Shown: positions 34,263 through 42,531 of the stretch, one piece after another
Numbering within the stretch: position 1 is the first letter of the stretch
Layout of the letters: every line of letters begins with the position of its first letter
From: Butyricicoccus sp.
Lineage (GTDB): Bacteria > Bacillota > Clostridia > Oscillospirales > Butyricicoccaceae
NCBI GenBank assembly: GCA_020025885.1
Contig: JAHHRJ010000014.1
Span: 1 to 45,528, forward strand
Reading direction: 5' to 3'
Length of the DNA stretch: 45,528 bases
The notes under the pieces: generated by a model
Database searches by the model: none
Told to the model about the DNA's origin: nothing
The model's input: the letters and a program-made list of their open reading frames with translations, nothing else
Position numbers and translations under genes: made by a program

Positions 34263-34609
34263 AACGCCTTGTTGCTGCTTGTGTCCTGCTCTCCCTTATT
34301 TCCTTTGGCTGCATTACAGAATATCGCACCATTGCCAATACTGCGAACACCTTAGCCGCCGCTGTCTCAGGGCAGACAGACACAGAAATCCTGTATGAGA
34401 GTTACAGTGAATGGAGCCGGAAGAAACCCACACTGAGTGCCATGATTGCACACCCAGAGATTGACCAAATCGAAAACCTATTTATCCGTGCCATTCAGGC
34501 ATCCAGAAATGAAGACTTAAACGAAACGCGCCTGCAAGTTGCCGAACTAACTGGAATGCTCCGGCATCTATCCGAGCTGCAATTCCCACACTTATACAAT
34601 ATATTCTGA
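34259..34609 (+). CDS. DUF4363 family protein
   Basis: The 116-residue protein has an N-terminal hydrophobic segment (about 3-19) that anchors or exports it, with a Cys at 18. A helical domain containing WSRKKPTLSAMIAHPEID and a SRNEDLNETRLQ repeat-like helix follows. DUF4363 genes commonly follow DUF421 genes, as here, with overlapping stop and start codons. The function is unknown. It probably forms an envelope-associated pair with the DUF421 protein. Confidence 0.8.
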   Translation: MKRLVAACVLLSLISFGCITEYRTIANTANTLAAAVSGQTDTEILYESYSEWSRKKPTLSAMIAHPEIDQIENLFIRAIQASRNEDLNETRLQVAELTGMLRHLSELQFPHLYNIF

Positions 34610-34622
34610 GCTATATGCATAA

Positions 34623-34652
34623 AAAAGCGTCTGATTTTCATCAGACGCTTTT
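34623..34652. terminator. Bidirectional terminator between DUF4363 gene and atp operon
   Basis: A 12-bp perfect stem AAAAGCGTCTGA with a 6-base loop is flanked by an A-run and a T-run. It separates convergent transcripts. Confidence 0.92.
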
Positions 34653-34654
34653 CT

Positions 34655-35056
34655 TTATTTCTGTGCGCTGCGAATTCGGTTCACTGCTTTTTTCAGCTTA
34701 ATCTGTGCATGTGCAAATTCTATTTCTCCAGCCTTAGCAGACTGTACATGTGCTTCTGCACGCTTCTTTGCCTGCTCCGCACGGTTAAGATCAATTTCAT
34801 CTGCCCATTCACAGGTGTGTGCAATGATCGTTGCCTGACCATCGTTCACTTCAATAAAGCCATTTGCAACCGCTGCGAGTCTCGACTTTCCATTTTCATA
34901 AATGGTCAGACCACCGATACCCAGTGGTGCCAGATATGCAACGTGATTCGGCAGGATGCCAACATCACCTGTCACAGTTCTTACAATGCAGCGATCCACA
35001 TCACCCTCGAAGAATTTCTTCTCCGCAGTCAGGACACGCAAATGAAAGGTAGCCAT
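34655..35056 (-). CDS. atpC: ATP synthase F1 epsilon subunit
   Basis: The 133-residue protein has the N-terminal beta-sandwich (TAEKKFFEGDV, GDVGILPNHVAYLAPL) and a C-terminal helical hairpin (about 85-130). It belongs to the central stalk and restrains ATP hydrolysis. It is the last gene of the atp operon, starting 3 bases after the atpD stop. Confidence 0.96.
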   Translation of the reverse strand: MATFHLRVLTAEKKFFEGDVDRCIVRTVTGDVGILPNHVAYLAPLGIGGLTIYENGKSRLAAVANGFIEVNDGQATIIAHTCEWADEIDLNRAEQAKKRAEAHVQSAKAGEIEFAHAQIKLKKAVNRIRSAQK

Positions 35057-35059
35057 AAC

Positions 35060-36460
35060 TTATGCTCCCTTCTTCGCCTTCTCCACTGCCTCCTCGATGG
35101 TGCCGACGAACAAGAACGCCGACTCGGGCAGATCATCATGCTTGCCCTCCAGAATCTCCTTAAAGCCGCGTACAGTCTCCTTGACCGGAACGTACTTACC
35201 AGCCATACCGGTGAACTGCTCTGCAACAGAGAACGGCTGTGACAGGAAGTTCTGAATCTTACGTGCACGGGCAACGGTCAGCTTATCCTCATCCGACAGC
35301 TCGTCCATACCCAGAATTGCAATGATATCCTGAAGCTCCTTATAGCGCTGCAGAATGGTCTGCACTGCACGTGCAACTTCATAATGGTCCTTGCCAACCA
35401 TTTCAGGTGCCAGAATACGAGAGGTAGAATCCAGCGGATCCACAGCCGGATAGATACCCAGAGACGCGATCTGACGAGAAAGAACGGTCTTTGCATCCAG
35501 ATGCGCAAAGGTTGTAGCCGGAGCCGGGTCAGTCAGGTCATCGGCAGGCACGTAGACAGCCTGAACCGAGGTGATAGAACCCTTCTTGGTAGAAGTAATA
35601 CGCTCCTGCAATGCACCCATTTCAGTTGCCAGAGTTGGCTGGTAACCTACCGCAGATGGCATACGACCCAACAGAGCTGAAACCTCAGAACCTGCCTGGG
35701 TGAAACGGAAGATGTTGTCAATAAACAACAGCACGTCCTGACCTTCCACATCGCGGAAGTACTCTGCCATGGTCAGACCAGACAATGCAACACGCATACG
35801 TGCTCCGGGCGGCTCGTTCATCTGACCGTAAACCAGAACGGTCTTGTCGATAACCCCAGACTCCTGCATTTCGTTGTACAGGTCATTACCCTCACGGGTA
35901 CGCTCGCCGACGCCAGTAAATACAGAGATACCACCATGCTGCTTGGCAATGTTGTTAATCAGCTCCATGATGATAACGGTTTTACCTACGCCTGCACCGC
36001 CGAACAGACCAATCTTACCGCCCTTAGCGTACGGTGCGATCAGGTCAACGACCTTGATTCCGGTCTCCAGAATCTCCGTCTGTGGCTGCTGATCCTCATA
36101 AGCTGGTGCCTCACGATGGATTGGCCAGCGCTCTGCTGCACCGGACTCCGGCTTGTTATCAACCGGAGCACCGAGCAGGTTGAAGATACGACCCAGATTT
36201 TCACGACCAACCGGTACAGTAATTGGTGCACCAGTATCCTTCGCATCCATTCCGCGAACGAGACCGTCGGTGGACTGCATCGCAATGCAGCGGACGGTGT
36301 CCTGACCAATGTGCTGCGCAACCTCTACGGTCACGGTATGCCCATCGGGCGCGTCGATGGTGATCGCATTCAGCAGTTTCGGCAGGGCGTCTGCGGGAAA
36401 TTTGATATCCAGTACTGGTCCAATGATCTGGACAACAGTACCAATATTCTGTTCACTCAT
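35060..36460 (-). CDS. atpD: ATP synthase F1 beta subunit
   Basis: The 466-residue catalytic subunit has the P-loop GGAGVGKT (about 153-160), the catalytic GERTREGND segment (GVGERTREGN), and ALSGLTMAEYFRD. It binds the nucleotide at the three catalytic sites of F1. The ATG at 36460 is eight bases from GGGAG; the longer frame begins with a TTG two codons upstream that is not needed. Confidence 0.97.
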   Translation of the reverse strand: MSEQNIGTVVQIIGPVLDIKFPADALPKLLNAITIDAPDGHTVTVEVAQHIGQDTVRCIAMQSTDGLVRGMDAKDTGAPITVPVGRENLGRIFNLLGAPVDNKPESGAAERWPIHREAPAYEDQQPQTEILETGIKVVDLIAPYAKGGKIGLFGGAGVGKTVIIMELINNIAKQHGGISVFTGVGERTREGNDLYNEMQESGVIDKTVLVYGQMNEPPGARMRVALSGLTMAEYFRDVEGQDVLLFIDNIFRFTQAGSEVSALLGRMPSAVGYQPTLATEMGALQERITSTKKGSITSVQAVYVPADDLTDPAPATTFAHLDAKTVLSRQIASLGIYPAVDPLDSTSRILAPEMVGKDHYEVARAVQTILQRYKELQDIIAILGMDELSDEDKLTVARARKIQNFLSQPFSVAEQFTGMAGKYVPVKETVRGFKEILEGKHDDLPESAFLFVGTIEEAVEKAKKGA

Positions 36461-36491
36461 TTGCAAAACTCCCTAAATCTAGTAAAGTGGA

Positions 36492-37358
36492 TTAACCGCC
36501 CACTGCGCCAGAACCTGCAACGATCTCAGTAATTTCCTGTGTAATCGCCGCCTGACGGGCACGGTTATAGGACAGATTCAAATCTTCGATCATCTCGCCT
36601 GCGTTATCAGAAGCAGACTCCATCGCCATACGGCGTGCAGACTGCTCAGACGCATAAGACTCTACCACAGCACCATAGATCGTGCCGCCAATATACTCTG
36701 GGATGATCGCATTCAGCACAGTTTCCGGAGACGGATCGCACTCCACCAAGCCATGCTTCTTTTTTTCTGCGCCCTTGTTGTCCTCAGACGTGGGTGCAGC
36801 AGGCAGGAGGCGTACAACGCGCGGTTCCTGTGTCATCGGGGAAACGAATGCTGTATAGCACAGATAGATCTCATCGATCTCACCCGCACGGAAGCGTGCG
36901 AGCAGATCAGCAGTGATCGGTTGGATCTCCGAAATGGTCAATGACTCAGCAAGCCCCGGATAATCTGCAAGCACTTCATAACCACGCTTGCCAAAATACT
37001 CCTGTGCCTTTTTGCCGATGGTCAAAACCGATACCTGCTTGTTTGCCATTTCAGCTGTCGCCAGCTTAAGCACGCCGGCATTGTAGCCGCCAGCTAGACC
37101 GCGATCACCTGCAATGACCACAAACAGACTCTTTTTCACCGTTCTCTGTTCGGTGTAAACGCTGGAAAAGCGATTTTCACGCAGTACACGAGAAACGGTA
37201 TCTTGCAGCGCATAGAAATACGGTCTTGCCTGTTCTACGCGCTCCTTTGCGCGGCGCAGCTTGCTGGATGCAACCAATTCCATCGCTTTCGTGATCTGCA
37301 TGGTTGATTCAACGCTTCGGATGCGTCGCTTGATATCCTTCATATTTCCGGAAGCCAT
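36492..37358 (-). CDS. atpG: ATP synthase F1 gamma subunit
   Basis: The 288-residue central-stalk subunit has the typical start MKDIKRRIRSVESTMQITKAMELVA (after a short MASGN) and the C-terminal MESASDNAGEMIEDLNLSYNRARQAAITQEI helix. These two terminal helices form the rotating coiled coil. It lies between atpA and atpD in the standard order. Confidence 0.97.
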   Translation of the reverse strand: MASGNMKDIKRRIRSVESTMQITKAMELVASSKLRRAKERVEQARPYFYALQDTVSRVLRENRFSSVYTEQRTVKKSLFVVIAGDRGLAGGYNAGVLKLATAEMANKQVSVLTIGKKAQEYFGKRGYEVLADYPGLAESLTISEIQPITADLLARFRAGEIDEIYLCYTAFVSPMTQEPRVVRLLPAAPTSEDNKGAEKKKHGLVECDPSPETVLNAIIPEYIGGTIYGAVVESYASEQSARRMAMESASDNAGEMIEDLNLSYNRARQAAITQEITEIVAGSGAVGG

Positions 37359-37373
37359 TCTCAGATGCCTCCT

Positions 37374-38876
37374 TTAGTGCTCGCCGAGGAATTTTGCCTT
37401 AAACGCCTCGATTGCCTTCGGGAGTGCGTCCTTAACACCGTCAATAGACTTGGTCTCACGGATGGAATCCAGAATCTCACTGTGTCCAGCTTCCAGATAA
37501 GCAAAAAGTTCATTCTGGAACTCAGTGATCTGCTCGACTGGAATATCGATCAGATACTTATTTACGACTGCGAAAATGATAACAACCTGCTTTTCAACCG
37601 TGATCGGGCTGTTCTGCGGCTGCTTGAGTACCTCAACGATACGTTCACCCTGCGCCAGACGTGCTTTGGTATCTGCGTCCAAATCAGAGCCGAACTGGGA
37701 GAATGCTTGCAGTTCGCGATACTGCGAATATGCCAGCTTCAAAGTACCAGATACCTTCTTCATCGCCTTGGTCTGTGCGTTACCACCTACACGGGATACC
37801 GAGATACCAGGGTTAACCGCTGGACGAACACCCATGTTGAACAGCTCAGTCTCAAGGAAGATCTGACCGTCGGTAATGGAAATAACGTTCGTCGGAATAT
37901 ACGCGGAAACGTCACCTGCCTGTGTCTCGATGACTGGCAGAGCAGTCAGAGAGCCACCATTCTGGAGGTTTGCTGCACGCTCGAGCAGACGGGAGTGCAG
38001 ATAGAATACATCGCCAGGATATGCCTCACGTCCGGGTGGACGATGGAGCAGAAGGGAGAGTGCACGGTAAGCAACTGCGTGCTTGGACAAATCATCATAG
38101 ATTACCAGTACGTCCTTACCCTTGTGCATGAAGTACTCACCAATGGAGCAGCCAGAGTATGGTGCAATATACTGGAGCGGTGCAGACTCAGATGCAGTTG
38201 CAGCAACAACAATGGTGTAATCCATCGCGCCGTTTGCTGCAAGTGTTTCTGCAACCTGTGCAACGGTAGAACGCTTCTGACCGATTGCAACATAGATACA
38301 GATAACGCCTGTATTCTTCTGGTTAATGATCGTATCCAGACAAATTGCTGTCTTACCAGTCTGTCTGTCACCGATGATCAGCTCACGCTGACCACGACCA
38401 ATCGGAATCATGGAGTCAATAGCCTTGATACCAGTCTGGAGCGGTACATTGACCGGGCTTCTCTCGATGATACCCGGAGCTGGGCACTCGATCGGACGTG
38501 CTTCGCTTGTCGCGATCGGACCCTTACCGTCGATCGGCATACCCAGTGCGTCTACAACACGACCGAGCATTGCCTCGCCAACTGGAACTTCTACGATACG
38601 GCCAGTGCGCTTAACAGTGTCACCTTCGCGGATGTTCTGATCCGAGCCGAGCAATACGGCGCCGACCAGGTCTTCCTCAAGGTTCTGCGCCATGCCGTAA
38701 ACACCGCCATCAAATTCCAGCATCTCGCCGGACATACAGTCTTCCAGACCGTGAATATGACAGATACCGTCACCAACAGATACAACTGTACCAACATTCT
38801 GCAACTTGATCTGAGACTGGTAATTGGTAATCTGCTGTTTAATTATCGTACTGATTTCATCAGGGCGTAAATCCAT
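37374..38876 (-). CDS. atpA: ATP synthase F1 alpha subunit
   Basis: The 500-residue non-catalytic nucleotide-binding subunit has the P-loop GDRQTGKTA (about 169-177), IDSMIPIGRGQREL just before it, and the PGREAYPGDVFY segment. The ATG at 38876 follows AAGGTG by about 5 bases; the longer frame to 38900 overlaps atpH and is not supported. Confidence 0.97.
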   Translation of the reverse strand: MDLRPDEISTIIKQQITNYQSQIKLQNVGTVVSVGDGICHIHGLEDCMSGEMLEFDGGVYGMAQNLEEDLVGAVLLGSDQNIREGDTVKRTGRIVEVPVGEAMLGRVVDALGMPIDGKGPIATSEARPIECPAPGIIERSPVNVPLQTGIKAIDSMIPIGRGQRELIIGDRQTGKTAICLDTIINQKNTGVICIYVAIGQKRSTVAQVAETLAANGAMDYTIVVAATASESAPLQYIAPYSGCSIGEYFMHKGKDVLVIYDDLSKHAVAYRALSLLLHRPPGREAYPGDVFYLHSRLLERAANLQNGGSLTALPVIETQAGDVSAYIPTNVISITDGQIFLETELFNMGVRPAVNPGISVSRVGGNAQTKAMKKVSGTLKLAYSQYRELQAFSQFGSDLDADTKARLAQGERIVEVLKQPQNSPITVEKQVVIIFAVVNKYLIDIPVEQITEFQNELFAYLEAGHSEILDSIRETKSIDGVKDALPKAIEAFKAKFLGEH

Positions 38877-38892
38877 GAAGTCACCTTCTTTC

Positions 38893-39444
38893 TTACGCAA
38901 TTATTTGACCCAGTGATGCCGCAATCCCAGCGAGGCGGGATTTTACAGTGTCATCGATCTGCTTGTTCTCGATACGCACCAATACGCCGCCAATCACATT
39001 CGGATCGATCTCATTTTTGAGAACGATCTGCTTGCTGGTCACCTGAGCCATTTTATTTTTGAGTTTTTCCATCTGGTCCTCGGTCAGTGCGACTGCAGTG
39101 ATTGCAGTTACACCGCACATACCGGCATCCAGATAATAGAGATCCTGATACGCTGCTGCCATCTCGTGAATCATCCCAATGCGTCGCTTTTCTGTTAAAA
39201 GCAGCAGGAAATTGAGCAAATATGGATGGACTTGATTTTCAAATACCACGCGAATGGTGTCTTTTTTCTCTTCCATTGCGATGGATGGCGTAGTCAGAAC
39301 TTTGAGGTAATCGGGGTATTCTGCAAACAATGCAGACACTTCGCCCAGAGCCTCACACATTGGGGCAGCAAGATTTTCTTCCTTGGCTACCTCATATAAG
39401 GATAGCGCATAGCGCTCACTGACAACTGTTGCCACAGCGCTCAC
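38893..39444 (-). CDS. atpH: ATP synthase delta subunit
   Basis: The 183-residue stator subunit has the N-terminal helical domain with YALSLYEVAKEE and the C-terminal KNEIDPNVIGGVLVRIENKQIDDTVKSRL signature. It joins the b subunits to the top of F1. The start codon is GTG at 39444, overlapping the atpF stop in a GTGA junction. Confidence 0.95.
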   Translation of the reverse strand: MSAVATVVSERYALSLYEVAKEENLAAPMCEALGEVSALFAEYPDYLKVLTTPSIAMEEKKDTIRVVFENQVHPYLLNFLLLLTEKRRIGMIHEMAAAYQDLYYLDAGMCGVTAITAVALTEDQMEKLKNKMAQVTSKQIVLKNEIDPNVIGGVLVRIENKQIDDTVKSRLAGIAASLGQIIA

Positions 39445-39941
39445 CCTACCTTATCAATGAAATCGTCGATCAAACGCTTGTGATCGTCCGGATTTACCTC
39501 ACGCTCGACCACCTTCGAGGCGATCATCATGGACAGATCCGCGATTTCATCCTTCATTTGATTCATCGCCTTCTTACGTTCCTGCTCAATGCTCTCTTCA
39601 GCGCGCTGTTTTGCAGCAGCAGCGTCATGGTTCGCCTGCTCGACGATATCTTCCGCACGCTTTTCTGCGCGCTTCTGAGCACTCGATACGATTTCAGCTG
39701 CTTCCTGCTTTGCGTTGGCAATGGACGCAGTATAATCGCGCTTCATTGCCTCTGCTTCACGGCGGTCGGTCTCTGCATGGGTATACAGATCGCGAACCTC
39801 CTGCTCACGTGCTGCGAGCATACTGCGCAATGGCTTGTACAGGAAATGCTTGACGATAAGGAACGTAATCAGCGTGTTACAGATTGTAACAAACAGTGAC
39901 CACAAATTGAGGTCAACAAACGCTCTTGTCAATTCTTCCAC
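39441..39941 (-). CDS. atpF: ATP synthase Fo b subunit
   Basis: The 166-residue subunit has one N-terminal membrane helix (about 13-31) and a long, highly charged Ala/Glu/Lys coiled coil that forms the peripheral stalk. It lies between atpE and atpH, overlapping atpH by four bases. Confidence 0.95.
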   Translation of the reverse strand: MEELTRAFVDLNLWSLFVTICNTLITFLIVKHFLYKPLRSMLAAREQEVRDLYTHAETDRREAEAMKRDYTASIANAKQEAAEIVSSAQKRAEKRAEDIVEQANHDAAAAKQRAEESIEQERKKAMNQMKDEIADLSMMIASKVVEREVNPDDHKRLIDDFIDKVG

Positions 39942-39995
39942 TGGTTTTCCTCCTTCCGAAATGGAAGTTTCGGTCTTTTACTCGCTTTGTGTCAA

Positions 39996-40253
39996 TTAGA
40001 ACTGACCCAGCAGCGGGTTAGCAAAGATCAGGATCAGTGCGATAACCAGTGCGTAAATACCAGTGGACTCGGTCATAGCGATACCCATGATCATGGTACG
40101 AGTAACGTCGGACTGTGCCTCCGGCTGACGTGCGATTGCAGAACAAGCCTGACCTGCAACGTAACCCTCACCGATACCAGGGCCAAGACCTGCAATCATT
40201 GCCATTCCGGCACCCAGAGCGGACATACCTGCTACAAATGCTTTCGGATCCAT
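39996..40253 (-). CDS. atpE: ATP synthase Fo c subunit, Na+-type two-carboxylate motif
   Basis: The 85-residue hairpin protein has two membrane helices joined by the RQPEA loop (42-46). Helix 2 carries E62-S63-T64-G-I-Y67, the ligand set of Na+-binding c subunits. Helix 1 has E29 where Na+ c rings usually have Gln. This matches the two-carboxylate Na+ motif (E32/E65/S66) known from Fusobacterium nucleatum with a shift of three. The rotor therefore most likely uses Na+. TTAGGAGG precedes the ATG by about 11 bases. Confidence 0.96.
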   Translation of the reverse strand: MDPKAFVAGMSALGAGMAMIAGLGPGIGEGYVAGQACSAIARQPEAQSDVTRTMIMGIAMTESTGIYALVIALILIFANPLLGQF

Positions 40254-40335
40254 AAACTTTATTTCCTCCTAAGATGTTTTTCTCAGAACCATCATACAAA
40301 TGGTCTGTTGACGTGAATTGAAGTGCACGTTTTGC

Positions 40336-41058
40336 TTATGCTTCACGTGCAGAGCCTACATAGGCCATAGTCAGCATACTGAAAATGAATGCCTGAATAC
40401 CAGCCGAGAACAGATCAAAGTACAGGGACAGAACGCCCGGAATACCGATCTGCAACAGCGGAATTGGCAAATGGAGCGCACTTGACAGCGAGCCAAGCGC
40501 ACCGATCAGCAATGTACTGATAACCATACCACCTGCGATGTTGCCGAAATGACGGAAGCTCATCGACACAGGCGTTGCGATCTCACTGAGAATATTGAGC
40601 GGCAGCATAACCGGCAGCGGATCCAAGAAGCCCTTGAGGTATCCGCCCAAGCCCTTGTAGCGCAGATTGGTATAAATGATCATCGCAAAGGTCATAAGCG
40701 CCCAACCCAAAGTGGTGTTGAGGTCTGCTGTGACCGAGCGAAGTCCGATCAGCGAAGTCAGCGTGCCCAGCATAGAGGACAGCATCAGTGTCATAATATA
40801 GGGTGCATACTGCTCACAGCCCTTGCCCATATTCTGTTCGATCAAGCCATCCAGCATCAGGATCACTTTTTCAATGAATGCCTGCTTGCCTTTCGGGATC
40901 TTTTGCAGATTATGTGTAAAGAAGATACACATACCCAAAATTAACAGCATTACCACCCATGCGTTTACCATGGTTTCGGTAATTGAAATATGCCCAAAAA
41001 TCGGAAGGGAAAAATCAGATTCCCAATAGATTCGAGCACCAGTAATATTGGTGTCCAT
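40336..41058 (-). CDS. atpB: ATP synthase Fo a subunit
   Basis: The 240-residue membrane protein has five to six helices, with the essential stator arginine in the SFRHFGN segment (about residue 170). It provides the ion half-channels next to the c ring. Its start directly follows the stop of the subunit I gene. Confidence 0.95.
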   Translation of the reverse strand: MDTNITGARIYWESDFSLPIFGHISITETMVNAWVVMLLILGMCIFFTHNLQKIPKGKQAFIEKVILMLDGLIEQNMGKGCEQYAPYIMTLMLSSMLGTLTSLIGLRSVTADLNTTLGWALMTFAMIIYTNLRYKGLGGYLKGFLDPLPVMLPLNILSEIATPVSMSFRHFGNIAGGMVISTLLIGALGSLSSALHLPIPLLQIGIPGVLSLYFDLFSAGIQAFIFSMLTMAYVGSAREA

Positions 41059-41448
41059 TTACAGTTCCCCTCCTTTCTTTAATAAGTTCAAAATCATAAA
41101 AGTGATTTTTGGCGAAAAAAGAGTGAAAACAGCCGCGGGTATATTCACCCAATCTGTCAGGATCATACCGACCAGAAAAATCGCGGTCAGGGTATAGCGC
41201 ATCGCATAAGATTTTGTGATAATCTTGCTTGCTCGCGCAGGATCTCCCTGCCAGACAGCGCGTACTGCACTGCGGCTCATTAAATAAAAGCTCCAAAGCG
41301 CAAATGCAGTTCCTGCAAATGCGCCCACGGCAACCGGAAGAATCGGCTGACGAAAGAGCACCAGAATTCCAAATATGATGAGTGCAACCGGAATGACCCC
41401 TTTTGTCAGCCGCCGCAGCTCTTCGTTGGCAATGGCATAATCAGGCAT
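41059..41448 (-). CDS. atpI: ATP synthase subunit I-like protein
   Basis: The 129-residue protein has four hydrophobic helices in two pairs, as in the ATP-synthase-I family. AtpI-type proteins help assemble the c ring. The ATG at 41448 is 6 bases from AGGAGG; the ATG at 41454 abuts that site. It overlaps the end of the upstream atpZ-like gene by eight bases and abuts atpB. Confidence 0.82.
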   Translation of the reverse strand: MPDYAIANEELRRLTKGVIPVALIIFGILVLFRQPILPVAVGAFAGTAFALWSFYLMSRSAVRAVWQGDPARASKIITKSYAMRYTLTAIFLVGMILTDWVNIPAAVFTLFSPKITFMILNLLKKGGEL

Positions 41449-41689
41449 CTTCATCCTCCTGTTCCTGCGTATCCATTTGTAAGATACGCACGACTTTTAA
41501 AAAGGACACTGCCGCACCGCCAAGCCCTAGAAAAATTCCAGGGATGACTACCCAGCTTCCGAGAGCAAACCGTTTCGAAAGCCAGTATGCTGCCACTGTA
41601 CACAGGATCACGGGGGTAATGATTGCAAATCCCAGCTGTCCTGCCACCGCCACCCATTGCCATGGGGTACGTTTTTTTGTGGTACGCAT
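41441..41689 (-). CDS. atpZ: AtpZ/AtpI family protein, first gene of the atp operon
   Basis: The protein has 82 residues from the ATG at 41689, or 93 if a TTG at 41722 is used. It has two membrane helices with WVAVAGQLGFAIITPV and GSWVVIPGIFLGLGGAAVSF, the pattern of the putative F0F1 ATPase subunit AtpZ family (PF09527 type). Such proteins assist ATP synthase assembly or Mg2+/Ca2+ supply. Neither start has an ideal ribosome site, so the N terminus is uncertain. The stop overlaps the subunit I start. Confidence 0.72.
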   Translation of the reverse strand: MRTTKKRTPWQWVAVAGQLGFAIITPVILCTVAAYWLSKRFALGSWVVIPGIFLGLGGAAVSFLKVVRILQMDTQEQEDEDA

Positions 41690-41755
41690 GGTTGCGCTGC
41701 GCCACCTTTCTTCAGCACTCAATGTATAGCCTTAAATTTCTACACATCTGATTCT

Positions 41756-41780
41756 ATTATATCTGAATTTGCCAGAAAAC
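41756..41780 (-). promoter_or_regulatory. Probable promoter of the atp operon
   Basis: A perfect TATAAT (41756-41761) lies 67 bases ahead of the atpZ ATG on the minus strand. The -35 is weak (TTTGTT or TTGTTT at 15-16 bases spacing). Confidence 0.6.
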
Positions 41781-41834
41781 AAAAGCCTTTCCCGAAGGAT
41801 TTTTACGATTTATGCAAACACCATGATTTTCGCA

Positions 41835-41867
41835 CAAAAAAATCGACGCAATCTTGGTGATTGCGTC
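41835..41867 (-). terminator. Terminator downstream of the small P-loop gene
   Basis: GACGCAATC pairs with GATTGCGTC around five bases and is followed by a T-run on the minus strand. It insulates the atp operon from upstream transcription. Confidence 0.85.
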
Positions 41868-41979
41868 AATAAATATACGCCTTGTTTGAAATGGTTATAT
41901 GCTGCTTTCCTCTTTCATTCCATTGTTATGTAAGAGCAGAAATTCTTTTCTTTTTACAGTAAACCACAAGAGATCCTTC

Positions 41980-42390
41980 TTAAAGATACTTTTTCATAAT
42001 CTCAGTTGCCTGAATCTCTTCTTCACTTAGTGCAACGACGAAATCCACGCTATGTTTTGCTGCGAACGCATCCAGATCCAGAAGGAACTTTTCTGCGTCG
42101 CTTGCATCCTTAGAATCTACGATTCTATAAAGCGCATCAATAAACACCTTCGAAATATCATAATTACCAGCATGCATGCCTGCAACGAAGCCGAGCAGGG
42201 ATGGATAGCTGTCAACTGAATAATCACTGACATTAATCAGGCGCGCATCATGTGCAACATCAAACTTCAGCTTATCGCCCTTCGCGATGCATACAACGCT
42301 GCCCTTCTCTTCCTGTACTGCAGCATTTACCAGATCGATAATTGCCTTTGTTTTGCCGGTGCCAGCGCCGCCCATAATAAGTTTTACCAT
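41980..42390 (-). CDS. Small P-loop NTPase of unknown function
   Basis: The 136-residue protein has a Walker A loop GGAGTGKT (7-14) at its start and a plausible Walker B strand SKVFIDAL (about residues 80-87). It ends with an acidic helix. It is a minimal ATP- or nucleotide-binding domain without a recognised effector region. I believe similar proteins occur in Clostridia as conserved hypotheticals, but cannot name the family. CTAGGAGG precedes the ATG by about 8 bases. It has its own promoter (42466-42494) and terminator. Confidence 0.75.
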   Translation of the reverse strand: MVKLIMGGAGTGKTKAIIDLVNAAVQEEKGSVVCIAKGDKLKFDVAHDARLINVSDYSVDSYPSLLGFVAGMHAGNYDISKVFIDALYRIVDSKDASDAEKFLLDLDAFAAKHSVDFVVALSEEEIQATEIMKKYL

Positions 42391-42422
42391 AGTAACTTCC
42401 TCCTAGCCTAGTTCAAATTCGT

Positions 42423-42494
42423 TCACAGAATCTTCCTGTGATCCGAACCCAATGAGGTTGTATTTATGTTACCATACTCTGTACAAAAAAACAA
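42423..42494 (-). promoter_or_regulatory. Promoter of the small P-loop gene and palindrome in its leader
   Basis: TTGTTT (42489-42494) and TAACAT (42466-42471) are 17 bases apart. In the leader TCACAG-N7-CTGTGA (42423-42441) is a perfect 6-bp inverted repeat, either an operator or an RNA hairpin. Confidence 0.5.
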
Positions 42495-42531
42495 CCGTTA
42501 CGCCATGATTTTTTAGCAGATTGCAAAATTT

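Noticed and set aside
37365..38870. 501-codon open frame on the plus strand
   Set aside because: It is antisense to atpA along its whole length and has a Cys/Asn/Thr-rich composition typical of a shadow frame.
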